NCBI GenBank assembly: GCA_020091685.1
Contig: CM034592.1
Location: 42,615,622 to 42,679,621 of the forward strand
Origin: Lutjanus erythropterus
Taxonomy: Eukaryota; Chordata; Actinopteri; Lutjaniformes; Lutjanidae
Direction: 5' to 3'
Length of the DNA stretch: 64,000 nucleotides
Below are positions 9,101 to 18,471 of the stretch, one piece after another (the stretch's first letter is position 1; each line of letters begins with the position of its first letter). Position numbers and translations under genes: made by a program. Below the pieces are notes generated by a model. It made no database searches. It was not told where the DNA came from and saw only the letters and a program-made list of their open reading frames with translations.

Positions 9101-11110
9101 CAGAATTATAAAAGCATCAATCCACAGAAGTGGCATTTCTTTTTGTCTTTAATGTTGTTAAAATCAATGTAATATCTGTTTTAGGCCTAACAAATGTCCT
9201 TTATGTGTGCTGCAGCAACCGACAACCAACACGGTTGAGGAGCCGCTCGATCTGATCAGACTCAGTCTAGATGAGAGGATCTATGTCAAGATGAGGAACG
9301 ATCGGGAGCTCCGCGGCCGACTGCATGTAAGCTACAACACACAGTATCTGCTTACACCGTCCAAAAACCACTGAAAGGCCCAGACGTGTGTTTGGTTGTG
9401 TCGAGGGTTTTTATATTTCAGAGCAGTCAGCATGCCTCCAAAGATTGCCTTTTTAAATATGCAGTTTGATCATCATTTATTCAATACTTCTGGCTGTTTT
9501 TGTGTCCCAGGCCTACGATCAGCACCTGAACATGATCCTGGGTGACGTGGAGGAGACGGTGACGACGGTGGAGATCGATGAGGAGACGTATGAAGAACTC
9601 TACAAGGTACAACATGCTTTTCTCCCTGTTATAGCCTCATTTCTCATAACTTGAAGAATACTTTTGTTGTCTTGGCTCCTGAACAAGTCTGGACCTACTG
9701 GGCTTCCCTGAAACAAAAGAATAATGCTGCTTCACCGTTATGTTTTACTAAAGCGGCATCATTCCACTTCTAAGGTAGAATTTTAAATGCATATTCCTAC
9801 AAAGTAACAGCTGTAGGGTCAGATGGCGATACACAAGCTTGCCTGCAGTGCATTCTGGTACATTTAGGAACTGCTGCACAGCTTGTTTGCAGGATAACTA
9901 TTAACTGTTTTCTCAGTTATTATTGCAACACTGAAGAATTTATTGCTTCAGTTGACTTCATTTATCATCAACATTGACTGGACAACCACATGAAAAGTGC
10001 CATATTTTCCCTTACAGATGTTAAATCATATGTTGTTGGGTTTTTTGGGTGCAACGGATTGCAGTTGTCACATGTTCTGTATGGATCACCCCCCCACAGT
10101 TCAGAACACATGTGATTAGTGGACTTCATATAACCATCATGGTGTGAAAAAAAGTATTACTACCGCTGTTACTTTATACAAGTAATAAAACCCAAATTCT
10201 GAATGCTGAGTTGCAGTGAAAAGCAGGACAGATGATACACCATAATAATATTACACCATACTGAGAGGTGTTTCTAATATTATATCCCATATGTCCCATA
10301 ATCTGGAAAAAAAAGGCTTCAGTTTGCTAGGAAGCATAAAGATTGAATTCCAGAGCAATGGAACAAGGTCATATGGTCTGATGAGTCCACATTTACCCTG
10401 TTCCAGAGCGATGAGGGCAACAGGGTAAGAAGAGAGGTGGATGAAGTTATGCTCCCATCATGCCTAGTGCCTACAGCACAAGCCTGTGGGGGCAGTGTTA
10501 TGATCTGGGGTTGCTTCAGTTGCTCAGGTCGAGGTTCAGCAACGTTATGAGCCTGAAAAAATGAGTTCAGCTCACTACCAGAATATATTGAATGAGCAGG
10601 TTTTTACATCAGTGGTTTTTTTCTTCCCTGATGACTCGGACATATTCCAAGATGACAATATCAGGATTCATCGGGCTAAAATAGTGAAAGAGTGGTTCAG
10701 GGACCATGAGACATCAATTTCACACATGGATTGTCCACCACAGAGTCCAGACCTGAACCCCATTGAGAATCTTTGAGATGTGCTGGAGAAGACTTTATGC
10801 AGCGGTCCGACTCTCCCATCATCAATACAAGATCTTGGTGGAAAATTTATGCAACTCTGGACAGAAATAAATGTTGTGACACTGCAGAAGCTTATCGAAA
10901 TAATGCCATAGTGAATGTGTGCCGTAATCAAATGAAACAAAATATTAGATTGTGTGGCTTGGGATGATTTTGACAATATTACTCAAAGTAAATATAATAG
11001 TAAAAGTCAAAGTTTTTGTGTCCTTTTAGTCAACCAAGAGGAACATCCCCATGCTGTTCGTCAGAGGAGACGGCGTTGTCCTCGTAGCTCCGCCTCTCAG
11101 GGTGGGCTAA
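6137..11110 (+). CDS. lsm3: LSM3, U6 snRNA-associated Sm-like protein (4 coding exons, 102 aa)
   Basis: LSm3 is one of seven subunits of the nuclear LSm2-8 ring, which binds the 3' U-tract of U6 snRNA, and of the cytoplasmic LSm1-7 ring used in mRNA decapping. The spliced frame joins 6137-6157, 9216-9326, 9511-9606 and 11030-11110, all introns GT-AG and all in phase 0. It reads MADEVEQ, then [20 protein letters not shown] (residues 8-27) and ends APPLRVG. The Sm1 motif covers about residues 18-58 (core [11 protein letters not shown], 49-59). The Sm2 motif is [12 protein letters not shown] (86-97), with the RGDG loop that contacts RNA in this family. Length equals the vertebrate protein as I remember it (102 aa), with conservative changes near the N terminus and in the acidic segment. 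No frameshift or stop is seen. Intron 3 holds a dead Tc1-like element. Certain. Confidence 0.97.
6744..7330. repeat. 'CTGCAACTA..GATTAAT' repeat copy in LSM3 intron 1
   Basis: Contains GAGCTGCAATCATTATTGAA, GAATTAATCGACAACTATTT, CTCTGATTTCAGCCCCACAA and TTGTGGACAACAAACAACAC in the same order as the copy at 43.9 kb. Confidence 0.6.
7569..7690. repeat. Short copy of the 'CTGCAACTA' repeat in LSM3 intron 1
   Basis: GGGCTGCAACTAGTGATTAT followed by TTCTGACAGTTATTTTCACT. Confidence 0.55.
9216..9326 (+). CDS. lsm3: LSM3 coding exon 2
   Basis: Thirty-seven codons (residues 8-44) between the acceptor GTGTGCTGCAG and the donor CAT|GTAAGC. It encodes the N-terminal helix and the first strands of the Sm fold ([20 protein letters not shown], residues 18-37). 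Confidence 0.96.
9511..9606 (+). CDS. lsm3: LSM3 coding exon 3
   Basis: Thirty-two codons (residues 45-76) between the acceptor TTGTGTCCCAG and the donor AAG|GTACAA. It holds the Sm1 core [14 protein letters not shown] and the acidic stretch [12 protein letters not shown]. Confidence 0.96.
10290..10960 (+). pseudogene. Decayed Tc1/mariner transposase, inside LSM3 intron 3
   Basis: Reading the + strand across shifting frames gives Tc1-family blocks in order: [15 protein letters not shown] (first catalytic Asp region) near 10,377, [11 protein letters not shown] near 10,490, [14 protein letters not shown] near 10,650 and [13 protein letters not shown] near 10,740 (third catalytic residue, the Glu of the DD34E triad). 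A C-terminal stretch [16 protein letters not shown] follows. Stops interrupt it (TGA directly after PIENL; TGA after the GGSVMIWG block), the N-terminal DNA-binding half is missing, and the second catalytic region is eroded. It cannot encode an active transposase. The sense orientation relative to LSM3 is probably chance. Confidence 0.85.
11030..11110 (+). CDS. lsm3: LSM3 coding exon 4 and stop
   Basis: Twenty-six codons plus TAA (residues 77-102) after the acceptor TGTCCTTTTAG. It begins [10 protein letters not shown], contains the Sm2 motif and ends PPLRVG. Confidence 0.96.
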   Translation, partial: STKRNIPMLFVRGDGVVLVAPPLRVG

Positions 11111-11517
11111 CCTGGACCACTTCCTTTTGTGAAGGATCGTTCATCACAGCTGGGAAGTTCGTAACCTCGGTGGGGGAGGACGGTGCTGTCATGACGGACC
11201 GGAACAGGGGTGGGGTTCAAACATCTTCAGCCACCCTGAGTCAGACTCTTGTCAACACCGTCCTCTTACGACTCTGAGGACGGATACCACACAAATTCTC
11301 AACTTTTTCATTTTATGAGGGCTGCAAAAATATAAAATGTTTTGATTTAAGAAAAAAAGTAAGAGGACTTTTGTCTTAGTTTTGGTGGAGGGCCGATTAT
11401 TCAATTCTTAATTAGGAATATTATTCAATTTAATTAGGGATTATGGGTGTTTTCAGGCCTCCATTTGCATTCTGTTTCTCAGGATATTTCATTTTGGTTT
11501 TGCTCAGTGCAGCAGTT

Positions 11518-11523
11518 AATAAA
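11518..11523 (+). promoter_or_regulatory. Likely LSM3 polyadenylation signal AATAAA
   Basis: This is the first AATAAA after the LSM3 stop, about 410 bases downstream. A second AATAAA at 12012-12017, with a TTGTGTG stretch some 35 bases after it, is an alternative. Confidence 0.4.
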
Positions 11524-11544
11524 TTTCAACCTTTTTAGATTTTA

Positions 11545-13190
11545 AACCAGACAAACTAAATATTATTGTTGATCACCTCTACAGGATTTAGGTACCTCTT
11601 ATTCTCAGACGCTGCAAGTAGCAGAACAAAGTAAAAATGTCTCATCATGGTTTTGAGAAGCTGAACTGCTTCAGATGTAAGTATGTAAACTTGTTTTGGT
11701 CTCATTTGTGTGGCGATAAAAGAACTATTACCAGACAACAAACTGAGCAGAGGGGTTTTACGTTATGTTTTTTTATTTTGAAATGTCTCAAGTGAAGCTT
11801 TTATGTTGATTCCAAGCAAAAGTCTTTCCGCATTTACTCCAAACCTGTGATCTGTGAATGTTTAGGAAGTTGTTTGAGTTTCTCTGGGATGGTTTTAGTT
11901 TAAGTTTGTTTTATATATATTTTTGTAGTGTTTGTGGCACTTGGAAGTACATCATCATGCTCAGATTTGTCAGATGTGTAAAAGTGTTTTCATTCGGTTT
12001 TTGGTAACTTGAATAAAAAAAGGCCATTTGAAAAAGAAGAACGTCTTCCAAGTCTTGTGTGAAAATAACCACCAATTTAAACTAGAGTTATTTTAACCAG
12101 AGTAATATATGGCATGACTTGATCACTATTGCAGGTGCATCAATATATAAGTAATATCATAATTTTTCAGCTACTGGAGTGTCAGTTTTAATTACTTTAT
12201 ACTCATACAGTACATTCTTTCTGCAAGGCCCCTAAAGGCTCAAGTTCAATTTGTCAGTTGCTTGTATTTAAGTAAAATTAAATTCAAAGTTGTTGAGAAA
12301 TAAGCACAACTTAAGTACAGTATCAACTGATGTGTATCCTTTATTTTAAACTGTGTTGAATGAAACTGCCTAATTGATACAGGGAACCTGAGCACTGTAG
12401 TGTCCCTGCATACGAGGCTGAAACACACTTTTTTTGTCCTGTCCCCCTACAGCAGGTTAATCCACCCATGCTGTTTTAATGAAGGCATTTTCATTTATAA
12501 CAATGCACCGTATTGTATAAAGTGTTCATATGTTTTCTATGTAAAATCTTTCACCATCAAATTCATGGTGGAGTAAAAGGAAAAATATTTCCAAGTACAA
12601 TAAAAGCACCAGCATGAAAGGGAGGTAGTCAAGTTTAGGACAAGTGCCTCAAAACTAGATTTGACTTAAGTAAATGTACAAAATTATTTGTATTGTATTG
12701 TTACATTTTAGCCACTAGATGGCAGTATAGATCTAACAAACCATCTGGTAAAGATGAGGATGACCTATCAGGACTGGACCTGAACAGGCTGCTGCCCCAC
12801 TGCACAGACTGACATTTCACGTTTGCTTAAGAAACGTACCTGAGGTCCATAATTTATTACATAATTTTGTCATACAGAAGATCAAACCAAATGTTTTTAT
12901 TACTGCTGAAAATATGACTAGATGGTAAAAACCAACCAGTCACTTATCTGAAGCATGTTTGTGTGGTAGAGGAAATCATGGTCAGAAGAAATCAATGTAT
13001 AAAAAAATTGTGTGTAATCTTAAACTCATATATAATTTTCAGACCTCACAGGCACAGCATTTACATTAAAAGACATTAACAGCTAAAACTGTGAGGTAGT
13101 TAATTAAAATCACCACAGAGCTTAAAGTATTTAAAATGTGTGGTCGATTTTACTTGAACGCTCAAACTGACACTGGGACCTTTTCAGGAA
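11545..13190. other. Anonymous sequence downstream of LSM3
   Basis: AT-rich. Holds the second possible LSM3 polyadenylation signal (12012), short 'AAGTAAATGTAC' repeat-like pieces (12,200-12,680) and a CTCF-like motif at 12712. No exon seen. Confidence 0.4.
12712..12725 (+). promoter_or_regulatory. CTCF-like motif
   Basis: CCACTAGATGGCAG matches the core CCASYAGRKGGCRS at all 14 positions. Confidence 0.4.
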
Positions 13191-13199
13191 AACATCATG

Positions 13200-14195
13200 T
13201 AGATAGTTATTGGAGATATCTCAACACTGGATTGGATGGATTGTGATGAGACATTCATGGTCCACAGAGGATGATTCATAATGCTTTTTGTGGCCACCTG
13301 ACTTTTATCTAACAGCATCACCAGATCAGAATATCACTTAATCCACAACCTTTGGTTTATGATCAAATACTTGCAAAGTCCCACCAGCCTCAGCTGTACT
13401 ATGTGTTTAGTATTAACTTGCTAACTAGGGATGCATCTAAATACAAATTTGTTACTCAGAAAAGCAAATAATGTGATTGAAAACATATTTCTTCCATCTG
13501 AATATGCTTATTATATGAGAACAAAATATTTCCATAATGTTTTGCAGAAACATTCAGAGTACTACTATTTTGTTTTATACTATAATAGTAATATATTTCT
13601 AATATTCTAGTACTGTGAATTGCTGTATGATTAACACATCAAGAGACATGAACGAAGCATCATTTATAAAACTTTTTTTTTTCAGTGTCTGATTGTTCAG
13701 TGTCTCCCAGTTAAAGCGTTGGTGGTGCTGAGGCTCAACTCATAAAACTTGGTTTAGTTGAAAATTTAAATTAAAAAAAATAATAAATAGAGGGAGATGA
13801 AAAGCACAGCAAGATGATGTGGAAATAAATAATCTATTATATGCCAACATTTGAATATTAGATTAGAAAATAAAGCTTTTGGCCAATTTAATGTGACTTC
13901 TGACTTCTGAAACCACGCCCACTTTTGTTCTTCTATCTGAATACAGTTACAGATAATTTTGTTGGTTGAACGGATGCAGATGCAGATACGAATAATAATG
14001 TCTCTGTGCACCTCAACACATTGAACAGTAGGTAAACATTAAACCTGCTAAACATCAGTTTGCTAACCTCGTTACTGTAAGCATATTAGCCTGCTGACCT
14101 TTGCATTTAATTCAAAGTGCTGCAGCGTGTAAGTACAGCCTCATAAAGCTGCTCGCATGGCTGTTGTCTCTTCGTCTTGTTTAAATTACTCTGCC
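13200..14195 (+). repeat. Dispersed fish repeat interrupted by unrelated DNA
   Basis: The first part (13,200-13,440) contains ATGGATTGTGATGAGACATT, TTCATGGTCCACAGAGGATG and CCTCAGCTGTACTATGTGTT. The last part (14,015-14,195) contains ACCTGCTAAACATCAG and AAGTACAGCCTCATAAAGCT. I recall these as successive parts of one common percomorph repeat. About 575 bases of other AT-rich DNA separate them. Confidence 0.55.
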
Positions 14196-14559
14196 CTCCA
14201 GTCTTCTCTGAAGCCGAAACTGAACTTTCACATCAACTTTACAGTCACGAGCACAACATTCTGCAGAGAGCACAGTTTGCACTTTTACATTAGTTGAATA
14301 TGTGTGGCATGTTTAGGACTATGTTCAGCACAGGATGCAAATGAGACTGAACGTACACGCTGTTCTGCGCAAAACAAGGCAGAGTAGTTTGGAATGAGAC
14401 CTGATTAGCTTCTCCATGTCTGCCTCGCTGTCTCCTGTCATGAACACGTGGTTTTAAAAATTTTACATATCAAGATGACATCTGGCAGCAGTACTAACAC
14501 TCAGAATCTTGATATGAAACCATTTATTTCCTTTATCTCTGTGCAGATACTCAGTATCA

Positions 14560-14665
14560 TAACTGTGGTTATAAAGGATCAGTTCACCCAAAGTAAAAAA
14601 AATGGCTTCTCACTTCCCTTTTCTGAGATTTCTGCCTTTGCTGTTTCATTTGTGGTCCTTTGTCG
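14560..14665 (+). repeat. End fragment of a 'AGTTCACCCAAA' element
   Basis: GGATCAGTTCACCCAAAGTA and TGAGATTTCTGCCTTTG are shared with 59,236-59,320. Confidence 0.45.
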
Positions 14666-15002
14666 GGGGTAAAGGCCTTATAATGGTTTAACAGTAAGAA
14701 ACATGGCATTTGTTAGATTTTGATTGCAATATTTTCAAATGCTCATGATGGCTTTGTGGACCACATGGAACCTGGAACCGTCCACCATGCAGCATTTTGC
14801 CTGGGACTGGTTTAAAGGCATAGTTCAGGTTTTTTGAAGTGGGGTTGCATGAATTACTTATCCATAGTCACGCCAGTTTGGATCTGACAACACTAAAGTC
14901 ACACAAGAACACAAACTAACAGATCGAGACAGCAGTAGACCAGCAACTTCCATGTCCCGCAAGAAATTTAAACTAACAAATAAATAAACAAAATAGTATT
15001 TT

Positions 15003-15312
15003 ACTATGATTATAATGGTAATTTTGTAGATGGAGCAGGGCCTTTCTGCGTGCATGTTTTCCCCATGCCTGCTTGCGCTCTCATCAGGTGCTCTGGCTTC
15101 CTCCCACAGTCCAAACACATCCAGGTTAGATTAATCGGTGACTCCAAATTGCCTGTAGGTGTGAATGTGGGCACGAATGGCTGCTTGTGTCTGTGTCTCA
15201 GCCCTGTGTTGAACTGGCGACTTTTCCAGGATGAACCCTGCCTCTCACCCATTGTCAGCTCTCCCTTGCAATCCTGTGAAGGATAAGTGCTTATAGATAA
15301 TGGATGGATGGA
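15003..15312 (+). mobile_element. 5'-truncated SINE ending in (ATGG)n
   Basis: GCAGGGCCTTTCTGCGTGCA, CTTCCTCCCACAGTCCAAAC, GGTGACTCCAAATTGCCTGT and a terminal ATAATGGATGGATGGATG match the body and tail of the copy at 31,851 in opposite orientation. The tRNA-like head is absent. Confidence 0.75.
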
Positions 15313-15476
15313 TGTTGTTACATCATATATTTATTATCATCATAACATAACATGATGTCTTTTTCTTTCTTGCTTTCTCTCTGGCGCACATACCACACAC
15401 CCTGCTCCACACACTACACTGTCCAGGATCACTGAACATGGATCACTACCTCTCAATACCTACGCATAACCTACTC

Positions 15477-15667
15477 CAGTGTTTCTCACTTTTCACACCA
15501 TGTACCACTTCAGAAAATGTTGAGCTCTCCTAGTACCACCATTCATTACTGATACAGTAGCCTTGATCTGATTCTTTAAATTAATGTATTTCATTTAAAA
15601 AATATATTTCTGACACTCCTCCACATACCACTATAGAGAGCGTTCGTGCCACAGTTTGAGAACTATA
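15477..15667. mobile_element. hAT-type non-autonomous element
   Basis: Termini are CAGTGTTTCTCACTTTTCAC and, reverse complement, CTATAGTTCTCAAACTGTGG. Flanks ACCTACTC and CCCTACTT agree at 6 of 8 positions, as expected for an 8-bp hAT target duplication. It is inserted in the TTAA-flanked element. Confidence 0.6.
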
Positions 15668-15770
15668 GGCCCTACTTAATCTAATCTGATCTCTGCCCTC
15701 TGACTCTTATCATATCATTACATAGATCATTGTCACTACTCTGTGTTATTGTATGTACTGTTTGTCCATG

Positions 15771-15851
15771 AAAATAAGTGACGAATAAGAGTGACTTCAA
15801 AGATAAATTAAATGCAAAAAATTGAAGTCACTTTTATTTGTCACTTATTTT
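15771..15851. other. Near-perfect 30-bp hairpin
   Basis: 15771-15800 pairs with 15822-15851 over 30 bp with only two G-U type pairs and a 21-nt loop. It could fold like a microRNA precursor, but it lies inside an inverted-repeat transposon relic, which explains it without a gene. Confidence 0.85.
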
Positions 15852-16319
15852 TTTATCAAAAAGAAAGACAAAGAAAAATCTGATATTGATTTGCTGTCTG
15901 TTGTGTTTTGTGTCTTCCCCTCTGCTTCTCTAAACTGGTGGCATGCTGACTGTCATATACTGCAGGTAATACACTGACTATGTACCTCATTTAACTCTAC
16001 TTCCAAAAAAAAGTGAACTATCACCTTAAGAATTCAGCAGCCGTATCTGCTGCCACAGTAAACCGGTTCCTCTGAATAGTTTACACATCTTGTTGTTTTC
16101 ACAGAGAAGTGCCAAAGAAAATCATTCTGCTCTGAATCATCAGTGTTGACAGCAGAAACCTTGACTGTAAATATATTTTCTGATGCTTAAGCAGGAATGT
16201 AAACCAGTCAGCAGCACAATAGCATTATGTAAGAGGAAGTTTTAACTGAACTGAAAGCAGCCCAGCAGTTTGTCTCTAGGACTGAGGAAACATGGACATT
16301 TTTACTGCTTCTGCTGCTG

Positions 16320-16340
16320 TTTTTTTTTTTTTTTTTTTTT
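16320..16340. repeat. Poly-T tract
   Basis: Twenty-one consecutive T. Confidence 0.95.
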
Positions 16341-16386
16341 TATTTTGTGTTTCCCGAAGCAGCGTTTGTATAAAATAAGCACTCAC

Positions 16387-16476
16387 CTCGAGGAGGTTCT
16401 TCACTGGGAGTATGAAACGTTTTGTTGATGCCAGCGGTACTCGGCTGCGCCGCCTGTCGTGCCGCGTCGCCGTCAT
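16387..16476 (-). CDS. Candidate first coding exon of an unidentified minus-strand gene
   Basis: On the minus strand an ATG opens 30 codons, starting MTATRHDRRRSRV and ending ILPVKNLLE, that stop exactly at the strong donor GAG|GTGAGT. The segment has a cluster of CpGs (GCGACGCGGCACGACAGGCG) in an otherwise CpG-poor area, as expected at a promoter-proximal exon. The N terminus is arginine-rich and could be a targeting or nuclear signal. I found no convincing next exon between here and LSM3 and do not recognise the protein. It may be a first exon whose partners I missed, or chance. Confidence 0.4.
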
Positions 16477-16479
16477 TGC

Positions 16480-17339
16480 CCGATATCACTGTACAGAGCC
16501 TCCGAGGGACTATTACTGTAATGTAGCATCAAAAGGACAAGATCTTAATGCACTTTAATGAGGAGCTCAGCATCATGTTACCTCTAAATGTTTGTAAATG
16601 AGGCCTGTTGTACAAGTCATTTAATCAGGGTAACAGCAACAACAAAAACTTAATTTAACACGACTAAAATTATTTCGCAGAATTAAGTTCTACTGACTAG
16701 CTTCTTCTGGAGCTTTCAACCATATCATACTGTCTTCATCATGGAGATCTATTGATGCAAGTTCACAGGAAATAGGAGTTTGACTAAATAATCCTGTGCT
16801 CCACTTACTTATCTTTTCCAAATCATTCAACCACTCATTAAATATTTCTATTAATGCTAATAAATAAATCTGAAATATGGAAAATAAAGGCTTGTAAAGG
16901 TCACCTCTGTGTCCTGGAGAGGAGTGAAAGAGGAGCTCCCATCTCACCTGTGCATGTGCTAATAGCTGCAGCTTTTGCCTGGGGTGTCTCCGCCACATTT
17001 CCATTGTTATTCTGATTCAGCTTTTTAGAAGTGAATCTAGAGTTATCAAGTGATGAACTTTGCGTTCTCTTTGACATATTTTCCAGACTTGATGTGTACT
17101 TACTCTGTATTTTTAACTAAGCGTAACCATGATGGCAAAGCAGAATAAAGTCTGTTTTTTCAGGTTGCATGGGGTAACATTATCTGTTATGTTATCTGTT
17201 ATACCGTTATCTGTTTGGATTGTGCACCATTTGCAACAGCAAAACCCATGAAGGGAATTCTAACCAGAAACAACGGGGTAGGTAAATGAACTGAATAATA
17301 TACTGGACTTAGTCAGCTTTTAACAAGTAATTTCTTTCA
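16480..17339. other. Anonymous sequence upstream of the candidate minus-strand first exon
   Basis: Nothing recognisable. If the 16,387-16,476 exon is real, its promoter would lie at the left edge of this block. Confidence 0.3.
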
Positions 17340-17407
17340 GAGGCTCCCACCCCCAGGATTGAACTGTTAAGGCTTCAGGTGGTCTTACGTGTGAACCACA
17401 ACCCCCC

Positions 17408-17805
17408 TGTTACGTGTGGTACCCTGTCCTCTCTCTCTCTGTCAGTCTTGTCCCCCTCCTCCCTCTGCCTGCTGCACACCTGAGTGCAATCAGCGCTCAG
17501 GCAGAGAGAGGAGGAGGAGATGAGAAGGGCAGAGAGTGCTTTAGTTTTTGTCTTTGGTTTTTCAGTAGTTAAGGGGGAGACACTGGGAGCGACGGCGGTG
17601 GTTGTCCCAGCGTCTTCCCTTCTTTTGTTCATTTTGGCCGCGGTCTCCTGGCCCTTTTGTTTTACCTTGGTTTATGTTTGTGTTTTGTTGAACACTTTGG
17701 GTTAATAAAGGTTGTGGGTTCACTGTTAACTTTCGTCTGGTGTCCTTTTGCATATGTTCCTTCCCCTTTGAGCCTTAGTTTACTTTTAGTCTGTAGGCCG
17801 TAACA
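17408..17805 (+). mobile_element. Solo LTR of a retrotransposon
   Basis: About 398 bp bounded by TGTTACG and CGTAACA (TG..CA ends, inverted termini). AATAAA is at 17,704, followed by a T/G-rich stretch, as in an LTR R/U5 region. Flanks ACCCCCC and ACCCCCA nearly match as a target duplication. No internal coding region adjoins it, so it is a solo LTR, probably of a Ty3/gypsy-like element. Confidence 0.6.
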
Positions 17806-17825
17806 ACCCCCATTGCCCATTTCAC

Positions 17826-17965
17826 ACCATGGACCCACTGCCATTTTATCTAGTGCCACCATGAGGTTGATATGTGTGTTTCTGAGTGAATTGTCTCATC
17901 AACTATTGCTGACTGATGAATTTTGTACAGACATTTGTGTCCCTTTCAAGTCGTGTGAACTGTAA
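17826..17965 (+). repeat. Fragment of the repeat seen at 13.2 kb
   Basis: TATCTAGTGCCACCATGAGG, GTGAATTGTCTCATCAACTA and TGTACAGACATTTGTGTCCC. I recall these as belonging to the same common fish repeat as 13,200-14,195. Confidence 0.45.
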
Positions 17966-18171
17966 AAACTTTTGTTTCCCCAGAATCTGGCCCCATCATC
18001 GATTAAAAATGTTTAATATGTATGAGAGATTAGATTTAACACTAAAAATGTTGATCTTAGAAAACGTGTGTAAATGTAATTGCATGAGCAACAGGGCTGA
18101 TTTGACACTTTGAGCATTGCCACTGTAATTGACATCCAAATTGGTGTCTTTTGTTCTCTTTTTTTTTTTAG

Positions 18172-18471
18172 AGGAAGGAGTCGTGTCAGCTGCATCGAAA
18201 AACTAACAAAAAACTGATCCAGAGCGAAAAATGGGGCTTCTCTGTGGCCTTTCAATTAATCTCAAAACCCGTGCTGATAAAAAACCAGGCGAACGCAAGC
18301 AGTACGAGTGCACAGAACCGCATCCGTGGGCGGGAAAAACATCCAATGCAAGGGATCGTTTCTGCTTTCTCTGTTTCAGCACAGAGTTGTGACAAGAGCG
18401 AGCTTGACCCTCCTGACGTGCTTGCCACCGCTCAGCTTGTCAAGTGGACTTTGGAGGCGGGGATGGAATAG
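18172..18471 (+). CDS. Candidate terminal exon, unidentified
   Basis: A near-ideal acceptor (TTGTTCTC followed by ten T and AG) leads into a frame open for 99 codons to TAG. It begins RKESCQLHRKTNKKL and ends AQLVKWTLEAGME. Composition is mixed and hydrophilic. There is no AATAAA close downstream and no recognisable family. Confidence 0.25.
   Translation, partial: RKESCQLHRKTNKKLIQSEKWGFSVAFQLISKPVLIKNQANASSTSAQNRIRGREKHPMQGIVSAFSVSAQSCDKSELDPPDVLATAQLVKWTLEAGME

Larger units (their letters stand above)
6158..9215 (+). other. LSM3 intron 1 (3.06 kb)
   Basis: Contains two diverged copies of the 'CTGCAACTA..GATTAAT' repeat (6744-7330 and 7569-7690), poly-T runs at 7011-7024 and AT-rich sequence. 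I see no exon in 7690-9215. Confidence 0.8.
14812..16029. mobile_element. TTAA-flanked inverted-repeat DNA element with nested insertions
   Basis: Left end TTAAAGGCATAGTTCAGG, then GAAGTGGGGTTGCATGAATT. The right end, read in reverse complement, is TTAAGGTGATAGTTCACTTT, then GAAGTAGAGTTAAATGAGGT. Both ends are flanked by TTAA, which suggests piggyBac-type target choice. Inside lie a SINE (15,003-15,312), a hAT-type element (15,477-15,667) and a 30-bp hairpin (15,771-15,851). It is related to the element at 54,788. No transposase frame is present. Confidence 0.7.

Noticed and set aside
17341-17405. tRNA-like segment next to the solo LTR
   Set aside because: GTTCAATCC in reverse complement resembles a B box, but no A box or cloverleaf could be drawn.
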